A DNA stretch of 6,663 nucleotides from assembly GCA_041591895.1 (NCBI GenBank), contig JBFHRE010000128.1, forward strand, positions 1 through 6,663. Reading direction: 5' to 3'. A program made the position numbers and the translations under genes. Source of the DNA: JBFHRE01 sp041591895 (GTDB lineage Bacteria; Actinomycetota; Acidimicrobiia; Spongiisociales; ZC4RG35). Below the pieces are notes generated by a model. It was given only the letters and a program-made list of their open reading frames with translations, searched no databases and had not been told where the DNA came from. This document shows positions 1 through 4,931 of this stretch, piece by piece (position 1 is the stretch's first letter; every line of letters begins with the position of its first letter).

Positions 1-882
1 GCCGAGGACGTCGAGGGCGAGGCCCTGGCCACGCTCGTCGTCAACAAGATCCGCGGCACGTTCCAGTCCGCCGCCGTCAAGGCGCCCGGGTTCGGTGACC
101 GCCGCAAGGCCATGCTTCAGGACATCGCGATCCTGACCGGCGGCACCGTCATCAGCGAAGAGGTCGGGCTCAAGCTCGACGGCGTCACTGTCGACATGCT
201 TGGCCAGGCTCGCAAGATCATCGTGACGAAGGACAACACCACGATCGTTGACGGCGCCGGTACCGAGGCTGACGTCCGGGCCCGGATCAAGCAGATCGAG
301 CGTGAGATCGAGAACACCGACTCCGACTGGGACCGCGAGAAGCTCCAGGAGCGTCTGGCCAAGCTGTCGGGCGGCGTGGTTGTGATCAAGGCTGGAGCTG
401 CCACCGAGGTGGAGCTCAAGGAGAAGAAGCACCGCATCGAGGACGCCGTGTCGGCGACCCGCGCCGCGGTCGAGGAGGGCATCGTCCCCGGTGGTGGAGT
501 TGCCTTGCTTCGTGCCCAGGATGCCGTGGACAAGATCCGCGGTGGAAACGACGACGAGAAGACCGGTCGGTCGATCGTGCGTCGCGCCATCGAGGAGCCT
601 CTTCGGCAGATCGCCGCGAACGCCGGCTTCGAGCCGGGTGTGGTGGTCGAGCAGGTTCGGACCGGCAGCGGGAGCTTTGGCTTCAACGCTGCCACCGGCA
701 AGTACGAAGACCTCATGGCGGCGGGCGTCATCGACCCGGCCAAGGTGACCCGTTCGACGCTCCAGAACGCCTCATCCATCGCAGCCCTGTTGCTGACGAC
801 CGAGGCTCTGGTCGCCGAGCAGAAGGAAGACAAGCCGGCCGGCGCCGGTCACGAGCACGGCGGTGGAGGCATGGACTTCTAG
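1..882 (+). CDS. groL: 60 kDa chaperonin GroEL, C-terminal part (5' end outside window)
   Basis: ATP-dependent cytoplasmic chaperonin that folds proteins inside a double-ring cage with GroES. The reading frame is open from base 1 and the 293 visible residues align to about residues 251-543 of E. coli GroEL, so the equatorial N-terminus and part of the apical domain lie upstream. Visible landmarks are the apical substrate-binding helix (GEALATLVVNKIRG), the conserved KAPGFGDRRKAMLQDIA block, KLSGGVVVIKAGAATEVE, and the TRAAVEEGIVPGGGVAL intermediate/equatorial segment. The ATPase aspartate (E. coli D398) is at codon 442-444. The tail is Gly-rich with two His and ends GGMDF, closer to the ordinary GGM-type tail than to the long His-rich tail of mycobacterial GroEL1. 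A strong hairpin follows 19 bases after the stop, so this is the last gene of its transcript. The family call is certain; whether the genome has further groL copies cannot be seen. Confidence 0.98.
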   Translation, partial: AEDVEGEALATLVVNKIRGTFQSAAVKAPGFGDRRKAMLQDIAILTGGTVISEEVGLKLDGVTVDMLGQARKIIVTKDNTTIVDGAGTEADVRARIKQIEREIENTDSDWDREKLQERLAKLSGGVVVIKAGAATEVELKEKKHRIEDAVSATRAAVEEGIVPGGGVALLRAQDAVDKIRGGNDDEKTGRSIVRRAIEEPLRQIAANAGFEPGVVVEQVRTGSGSFGFNAATGKYEDLMAAGVIDPAKVTRSTLQNASSIAALLLTTEALVAEQKEDKPAGAGHEHGGGGMDF

Positions 883-901
883 TCCACCGATTCTGTCGAT
901 T

Positions 902-931
902 CGAAAGGAGGGCCTTCGGGCCCTCCTTTCG
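902..931 (+). terminator. Intrinsic terminator hairpin after groL, UUCG loop
   Basis: A perfect 13-bp stem (902-914 with 919-931) closed by a TTCG tetraloop at 915-918 flanked by C and G, the especially stable cUUCGg configuration. The core arms are AAAGGAGGGCC and GGCCCTCCTTT, so the A/T run lies inside the stem base and there is no long U tract beyond it. It begins 19 nt after the groL stop codon. Calling it a terminator is inference from position and stability. Confidence 0.88.
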
Positions 932-1006
932 CGTGCCGATGGAGAGACGTGGCGGCCGTGGAGCGGCTTGTCATACTGAACCGGCGCGGGCCGGGATGGG
1001 AACGTC

Positions 1007-1011
1007 AGGAG
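1007..1011 (+). promoter_or_regulatory. Ribosome binding site fixing the GTG start of the OmpA-like gene
   Basis: AGGAG lies 8 nt upstream of the GTG at 1020. The frame stays open further upstream to a GTG at 933, but that codon sits directly after the groL terminator with no comparable Shine-Dalgarno. The 1020 start is therefore preferred. The remaining intergenic sequence (932-1006) shows only a weak -10-like CATACT at 972-977 with no matching -35, so the promoter is not located. Confidence 0.7.
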
Positions 1012-1019
1012 TTGTCCAG

Positions 1020-1898
1020 GTGAGCAAGTCCCGCCGCCAGCGCGGCAGGTACGAACAGACGCCGGAACCGGGGTCCGAGACGAAGAGGTCACGGACGCGC
1101 GGCGCCGGCGATTCCTCTCTGTGGTCGGGTCTTCGCCGATCGTCGAGCTTCCGGCCGTCCCGGCTGGGCCCGTCGATCAAAGTGGCGACGATTGCGATCG
1201 GAGTGCTGACCGTCACCGGGCTCTGGCTGTTCCGCGACGATCTGGTTGCATTTCTCGACCGACCCCCGGTGACGACCGTGTCGGAGGAGTCTGTGGCGAC
1301 GACAGTGGCGGCAACGATCACGAGCCCGACTACCACGCCGGCGGCCGTGGACCTCCAAGCACTCCTCGAGGATGCCGGTTTCGGGGACGTGACGATCACC
1401 GTCCTCGACGATGTGCTGTATCTGGATGGCGTCATCCCGACCAATCGACTCGAGTCGGGTCTGTTCGCCTACGTCGATGCGGTCCGGGCAACCGTGCTCG
1501 ACGCCGTCGGATCTGCCGATGTCCGGAGCCGACTGAGGGTGCGGGGCGACGCCGGTGCTCTTGCCAGGGAGATCGAGCGTCTCGTCGGGGACCGTCCGGT
1601 GGTCTTCGAGGATGGTTCGGCAGAGCTGTCCGAATCCTCGGTGCAAACGCTGTCCGACCTTGCGATCGTGATCAATGCCCATCCGGGCGTGGTGGTTGCC
1701 GTAGCCGGTCACACCGACGCCGGCGGCAGTGCGACCCAGAACCAGCAGGTCTCTCTTCAGCGAGCGACTGTGGTCGTGGAAGAGCTCGTGGCAAGGGGGG
1801 TCTCTGTCAATCGGCTCACGGTCTTGGGGTACGGCGAAGCCTTCCCGGAGGAGGGCTCCGAACCGTCGAGGCGGATCGAGTTCGAGGTGGTGGGTTGA
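1020..1898 (+). CDS. Membrane-anchored BON-like/OmpA-family peptidoglycan-binding protein (ArfA/OmpATb-like)
   Basis: Predicted cell-envelope protein of 292 residues that would hold the cell wall to the membrane. Residues 1-52 are an Arg/Ser/Lys-rich cytoplasmic tail, residues 53-71 form one hydrophobic transmembrane segment, and residues 84-109 are a Thr/Val/Ala-rich linker. Residues about 111-175 look like a BON-type fold (AGFGDVTITV, then DVLYLDGVIPT). Residues about 194-291 are an OmpA C-terminal domain with GHTD (230-233), SLQRA (245-249), GYGE (270-273) and SRRIEFEV near the end. D233 and R248 are 15 residues apart and match the Asp/Arg pair that binds diaminopimelate in Acinetobacter OmpA (D271/R286). 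The order membrane anchor, BON, OmpA is that of Mycobacterium ArfA (OmpATb), but orthology is not proven and pore activity should not be assumed. The stop overlaps the TTG start of the next gene, so the two are probably co-translated. Confidence 0.85.
   Translation: MSKSRRQRGRYEQTPEPGSETKRSRTRGAGDSSLWSGLRRSSSFRPSRLGPSIKVATIAIGVLTVTGLWLFRDDLVAFLDRPPVTTVSEESVATTVAATITSPTTTPAAVDLQALLEDAGFGDVTITVLDDVLYLDGVIPTNRLESGLFAYVDAVRATVLDAVGSADVRSRLRVRGDAGALAREIERLVGDRPVVFEDGSAELSESSVQTLSDLAIVINAHPGVVVAVAGHTDAGGSATQNQQVSLQRATVVVEELVARGVSVNRLTVLGYGEAFPEEGSEPSRRIEFEVVG
1884..1898 (+). promoter_or_regulatory. TTGA stop/start overlap with internal Shine-Dalgarno
   Basis: The stop codon TGA (1896-1898) of the OmpA-like gene overlaps a TTG at 1895-1897 that opens the next frame. 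A GAGG at 1884-1887, inside the last codons of the upstream gene, is 7 nt ahead of the TTG. The codons that follow immediately encode a short, well-formed lipoprotein signal peptide, which is what makes this start convincing. It implies translational coupling. Confidence 0.75.
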
Positions 1899-3304
1899 GA
1901 AAGATCGCGATCGGCCTACTGCTGGTCTTCCTCGGCGGGTGCACGTCCGGTGACGGCGGGACGAGTGCCCGGCCGTCGAGCACGATTGGTTCTTCCAGTG
2001 GTCCGGTGTCGATGGTGACCACCGCTCCGGCGATCTCCGATACCGAACCGGTCGATGAGTCGATCGTGACCGATGGTGTGACCGTCACCGACGACATCAT
2101 CCATCTCGGTTTGCTCGCCGATCTCTCGGGCCCATTCGCCAGCTCGTCGGTGGATGCCGTGGACGCCCAGATCGCTTTCTGGGACCATTTGAATCGCCAG
2201 GGCGGCATCGCCGGCCGGACGGTCGAGCTGCATATCGCCGACACGAAATCCGATCCGCAGCTCCATGTCGAGAAGTACGAGGCTCTGATGCCGGCGGTGG
2301 CGATGTTCAGCCATTCGATGGGATCGGAGCCGACGCTCGCCCTCGCATCCCGCCTGGGCGCCGACCAGAGGATCGTGATCCCGTTTTCGGCGTATTCCGG
2401 TTGGTCGGACCCCGTGATCGGTTCGGCGATCATGGAGACCGGGCCCAACTGGTGTGTTCAGGCGATCAACGCCGTCACCTCGACGGCCCAGGGATACCGG
2501 GAGTCTGAGGGGAGGGCACCCAGGCTCGCGGTGGTGTCGAGCCCCGGATACTCGGGCCAGGACGCAGCCGCCGGTGCCAAATTCGCAGCCGAGTCCCTCG
2601 GGATCGCCGTTGTGTACGACGGCGAGGGTCGGTTGGCGCCCGGCGCGGACCTATCGCCCGTTATCGCCGCAATCAGTCGCTCGGGCGCCGATCTCGTATG
2701 GGTGTCGTCAGATCCGATCACCCTCGCCACGATCGTGGCCGGCTCGGTCCAACTGGGGTTCTCCGGCACGTGGATGGGCCCCTCAGCCACGTTCGACTCC
2801 CGGCTGCTCGACACGTCGCTCGGTGACCTGCTCTCGCAGCGGGCCATCGTGACCTATGCCATGGCACCGTTGGGTTGGGAGGTGGAAGGGATGTCCCGAG
2901 TGACTGAACTCTTGGCGGACAACCTCCCGGACCGGTATCCGGCCGAGTCCCTCATGGCGGGCTACCTCCAGTACGAACTCGCCCGGACGATTCTCGAGCG
3001 TGCCGCCGAGTTGGGCGATCTCACCCCGAGTGGCCTGGTGGCAGCGGCTCGCACTGTCGGATCGATGTCATTCGACGGGTTGGCGCCTCCGGTGCTCTAC
3101 GCCGATGATCCCAACCTCGGTGTCTCTCGGGCGAGCGTGGTCGGCAGACTCGACAAGGACCGGTTCGAGGCCCAGGGCGGACTGTCCGCCCGGCTGGGAG
3201 ATGGGGCCGTTTCGCCGGTGGAGGCCGACGGCGAGTTCATAGCGACCGACATATCGACCCGGTACGACTTTTCCACTCCGTGCTACCTACCGCCCGGTTC
3301 CTGA
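1895..3304 (+). CDS. Substrate-binding lipoprotein, branched-chain amino acid/ANF receptor type (type 1 periplasmic binding fold)
   Basis: Predicted lipid-anchored extracellular receptor of 469 residues that captures a small solute, usually for an ABC importer. The TTG start gives RKIAIGLLLVFLGGC: two basic residues, a short hydrophobic core and a lipobox LGGC with the lipidated Cys at residue 16. A Ser/Thr/Pro-rich linker (about 17-65) precedes the binding domain, which opens with IHLGLLADLSGPFA (69-82), the signature of LivJ/Peripla_BP_6 proteins. It continues with an N-terminal lobe (LNRQGGIAGRTVELHIADTK), the inter-lobe segment RLAVVSSPGYSGQ and a C-terminal lobe (GADLVWVSS). Cys187 and Cys463 are the only other cysteines and could form a disulfide. 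The ligand cannot be named: amino acids, amides, urea and aromatic acids are all bound by this family. No permease or ATPase gene adjoins it, so it is either an orphan receptor or feeds a transporter encoded elsewhere. The open frame extends 258 codons upstream, but that part merely overlaps the OmpA-like gene out of frame. Confidence 0.88.
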   Translation: MRKIAIGLLLVFLGGCTSGDGGTSARPSSTIGSSSGPVSMVTTAPAISDTEPVDESIVTDGVTVTDDIIHLGLLADLSGPFASSSVDAVDAQIAFWDHLNRQGGIAGRTVELHIADTKSDPQLHVEKYEALMPAVAMFSHSMGSEPTLALASRLGADQRIVIPFSAYSGWSDPVIGSAIMETGPNWCVQAINAVTSTAQGYRESEGRAPRLAVVSSPGYSGQDAAAGAKFAAESLGIAVVYDGEGRLAPGADLSPVIAAISRSGADLVWVSSDPITLATIVAGSVQLGFSGTWMGPSATFDSRLLDTSLGDLLSQRAIVTYAMAPLGWEVEGMSRVTELLADNLPDRYPAESLMAGYLQYELARTILERAAELGDLTPSGLVAAARTVGSMSFDGLAPPVLYADDPNLGVSRASVVGRLDKDRFEAQGGLSARLGDGAVSPVEADGEFIATDISTRYDFSTPCYLPPGS

Positions 3305-3328
3305 GCTCCTGACGCCTGATCCGACGCG

Positions 3329-4753
3329 CTACCTGCGCCCGATCAGCTCACGGTATGCGGCGGAATACTCATCGGCGCGCCGTGACCACGAGTTGTCGAT
3401 GGACATCTGACGTCGCTGCATCGCCTGCCAGCTGTTGCGATCGGTGTGGGCGTCGAGTGCCTGTCCCAACGCCCAACCGAGCCCGTCTTCGGTGTAATGG
3501 TCGAACACGAACCCGGTTCCGTCGTCCCCGTCGACGTGGGTGACGGTGTCGGCCAGCCCACCGGTCCGCCGGACCACCGGCGCCGTCCCGTAGGCAAGCG
3601 AGTACATCTGGTTGAGGCCGCATGGCTCGTACAACGACGGCATGAGGAATATGTCGGAGCCGGCTTCGATCCGATGGGACAGGCGTTCGGAGTACCCGCG
3701 GTGGAATGCCACCTTGTCGGGATAGGCGGTGGCGAGCCAGGCGAAGAAGTCCTCATAGCGAGACTCGCCCGCACCGAGCAGGACGAATCGCATGTCCCAC
3801 GTGTCCAGGAAATGGACCAGCGGACCCCGCATGATCTCCATCCCCTTCTGCCAGGCCAACCTGGTCACCATCCCCACCACCGGGACGTCACGGCGGTAGG
3901 GGAGCGAGAGCTCGGCCAAGAGCTCGCGCTTGTTCCACTCCTTGCGCCACAGGCTCTTGGCGCTGTATCGGAACGGGAGCAGCGGGTCGGTCGACGGATT
4001 CCACACCTCGTCGTCGATTCCGTTGAGGATCCCCACTACGGACGCGGCTCGGGCTCGGAGGAGGCGATCGAGGCCGGCTCCGCCCTCCGGGGTCTGGATC
4101 TCGGCCGCATAGGTCGGGCTGACGGTCGTCACCAGGTCGGCGTGGATGAGGGCGGTCTCCATGAAGCTGAGATACCCGGCGTCTGGTGAACCGCCGATGA
4201 GCCCCGCATGGTCCCCGAAGCCCAGGTCCTCCCACAGGTTGTCCGAGAACCGGCCCTGGTAACCGAGATTGTGGATCGTATAGACGGTGGGAACGTCGGC
4301 CAGCACCGGTTCGTCGGCGTAGGGCCCGGTGATCAGGCCGGGTACGAGTCCGGTTTGCCAGTCGTTGCAGTGGAGCACGTTCGGCCGCCACTCCTCCTGA
4401 ATGAGCCAGGCGAGGGCGGCGTGCTGGAACACGGAAAAGCGCAGGTGCTCGTCGGGGGCGTCGGAATAGATGGTCGCCCGGTCGAAGAGCCCCGGAATAT
4501 CCAGGAACACGACTCCGTCCGACGACCATGGAGTCACCTGGAATCGGCCGATCGGGTAAGGCGTCCCGGCGGAGAGATCCTCGACCGAAATCGACGCGTA
4601 CCGGGGGGTGATGGTCACCACCTCGGCCCCTCTTGCTCCAAGGGCCTTTGGCAACGCCGACGCCACATCGGCCAGACCCCCGGTTTTCGACCAGGGAGCG
4701 ACCTCCGACGAGAGGAACGCGACTCGGATCGGTTGAGTGCGGGGGGCAGCCAC
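3329..4753 (-). CDS. glgA: Glycogen synthase (ADP-glucose type, GT5 family)
   Basis: Cytoplasmic GT-B glycosyltransferase that adds glucose from ADP-glucose to the non-reducing end of a growing alpha-1,4-glucan. The product has 474 residues, close to the 477 of E. coli GlgA. The N-terminal Rossmann domain has VAFLSSEVAPWSKTGGLADV, with the nucleotide-sugar-binding KTGGL motif at 23-27. It continues with HCNDWQTGL (128-136), HNLGYQG (161-167), VSPTYAAEI (211-219) and LNGIDDEVWNP (243-253). The C-terminal domain has RLAWQKG (298-304, catalytic-site Arg298 and Lys303) and EPCGLNQMYSLAYGTAPVVR from E376, equivalent to E. coli E377. All key residues are present. The start is taken as GTG at 4753; an ATG at 4828 would add 25 residues unlike the family and is less likely. 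No clear Shine-Dalgarno precedes the GTG. No other glg gene adjoins it. It converges on the lipoprotein gene and diverges from the nucleotidase gene. Confidence 0.95.
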   Translation of the reverse strand: MAAPRTQPIRVAFLSSEVAPWSKTGGLADVASALPKALGARGAEVVTITPRYASISVEDLSAGTPYPIGRFQVTPWSSDGVVFLDIPGLFDRATIYSDAPDEHLRFSVFQHAALAWLIQEEWRPNVLHCNDWQTGLVPGLITGPYADEPVLADVPTVYTIHNLGYQGRFSDNLWEDLGFGDHAGLIGGSPDAGYLSFMETALIHADLVTTVSPTYAAEIQTPEGGAGLDRLLRARAASVVGILNGIDDEVWNPSTDPLLPFRYSAKSLWRKEWNKRELLAELSLPYRRDVPVVGMVTRLAWQKGMEIMRGPLVHFLDTWDMRFVLLGAGESRYEDFFAWLATAYPDKVAFHRGYSERLSHRIEAGSDIFLMPSLYEPCGLNQMYSLAYGTAPVVRRTGGLADTVTHVDGDDGTGFVFDHYTEDGLGWALGQALDAHTDRNSWQAMQRRQMSIDNSWSRRADEYSAAYRELIGRR

Positions 4754-4821
4754 CCTGTCATTCTGGCGAATCCTGTGCCGACTTGCCGCCCATCCGTCCT
4801 GGGAGAAAACCCCAACTCCGG

Positions 4822-4837
4822 CCGACATTGGTGTCGG
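4822..4837. repeat. Dyad symmetry in the divergent promoter region
   Basis: CCGACA and TGTCGG form a perfect 6-bp inverted repeat around a TTGG centre. An overlapping pair CTCCG (4816-4820) and CGGAG (4835-4839) gives an alternative pairing. It lies about 70 bp upstream of the glgA start and 95 bp upstream of the nucleotidase start, a plausible site for a regulator of either gene, but short palindromes are common in GC-rich DNA. Confidence 0.45.
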
Positions 4838-4852
4838 AGCAGCCTCTAGAGT
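4822..4852 (+). promoter_or_regulatory. Possible promoter of the nucleotidase gene
   Basis: A TAGAGT at 4847-4852 matches four of six bases of a -10 box. CCGACA at 4822-4827 matches four of six bases of a -35 box, with a longish 19-bp spacer, and forms one arm of the dyad described here. It would give a leader of about 70 nt. This is the best candidate on this strand in the intergenic region but is weak. Confidence 0.22.
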
Positions 4853-4866
4853 CGGGCTCGGAGTGC

Positions 4867-4882
4867 GGGGACCCTGGTCCCC
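4867..4882. repeat. Perfect 7-bp inverted repeat in the nucleotidase leader
   Basis: GGGGACC and GGTCCCC flank a 2-bp CT centre, making a near-continuous 16-bp palindrome. It lies just downstream of the possible -10 element and 49 bp before the start codon. The 2-nt centre makes it poor as a tight RNA hairpin unless inner pairs open, so a DNA operator for a dimeric protein fits at least as well. Function is inferred from position only. Confidence 0.5.
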
Positions 4883-4897
4883 TCATGGGCAAACGAC

Positions 4898-4911
4898 CGG
4901 CCAACCGGCCG
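4898..4911. repeat. Small inverted repeat just upstream of the nucleotidase RBS
   Basis: CGGCC and GGCCG flank AACC, and CCGGCC also occurs as a direct repeat at 4897-4902 and 4905-4910. As RNA this would be a small hairpin ending 9 nt before the Shine-Dalgarno. It could affect ribosome access or be chance in GC-rich sequence. Confidence 0.3.
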
Positions 4912-4920
4912 CACGGGTGA

Positions 4921-4927
4921 GAGGTGA
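4921..4927 (+). promoter_or_regulatory. Ribosome binding site of the nucleotidase gene
   Basis: GAGGTGA lies 4 nt upstream of ATG 4932, with its GAGG core 7 nt upstream. It selects this ATG over the in-frame upstream start at 4737, and the selected ATG is followed at once by a Sec signal peptide. Confidence 0.8.
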
Positions 4928-4931
4928 AACC

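Noticed and set aside
117..833. 238-codon open frame antisense to groL
   Set aside because: It mirrors the codon bias of groL in GC-rich DNA, has low-complexity Ser/Arg/Pro composition, and shows no ribosome binding site or recognisable domain.
981..994. CCGGC/GCCGG small hairpin upstream of the OmpA-like gene
   Set aside because: Five GC pairs are expected by chance at this composition, and nothing else supports a function.
1121..1894. Upstream extension of the lipoprotein frame over the OmpA-like gene
   Set aside because: The translated extension is Arg/Gly-rich out-of-frame sequence. The true start at 1895 is marked by a Shine-Dalgarno, a signal peptide and a lipobox.
3302..3350. Inverted repeats TGAGCT/AGCTCA and CTGATC/GATCAG as a terminator between the convergent genes
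   Set aside because: The two pairings are mutually awkward, leave large loops or bulges, lack a T tract, and reach into the glgA coding end. This is best treated as chance.
4754..4828. Longer glgA starting at ATG 4828
   Set aside because: The extra 25 residues do not resemble the family N-terminus, which normally begins close to the VAFLSSEVAP strand, and the ATG lies inside the dyad at 4822-4837.
3446..4849. Two long plus-strand frames (3446-4189 and 4208-4849) antisense to glgA
   Set aside because: The opposite strand encodes a fully conserved glycogen synthase, and these frames show no family motifs or start signals.
4828..4852. TTGGTG/TAGAGT as a promoter pair for the nucleotidase
   Set aside because: The spacer is only 13 bp, too short for a sigma-70-type promoter.
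4737..4931. 65-codon upstream extension of the nucleotidase
   Set aside because: It would bury the signal peptide and run through the intergenic palindromes. ATG 4932 has a good ribosome binding site.
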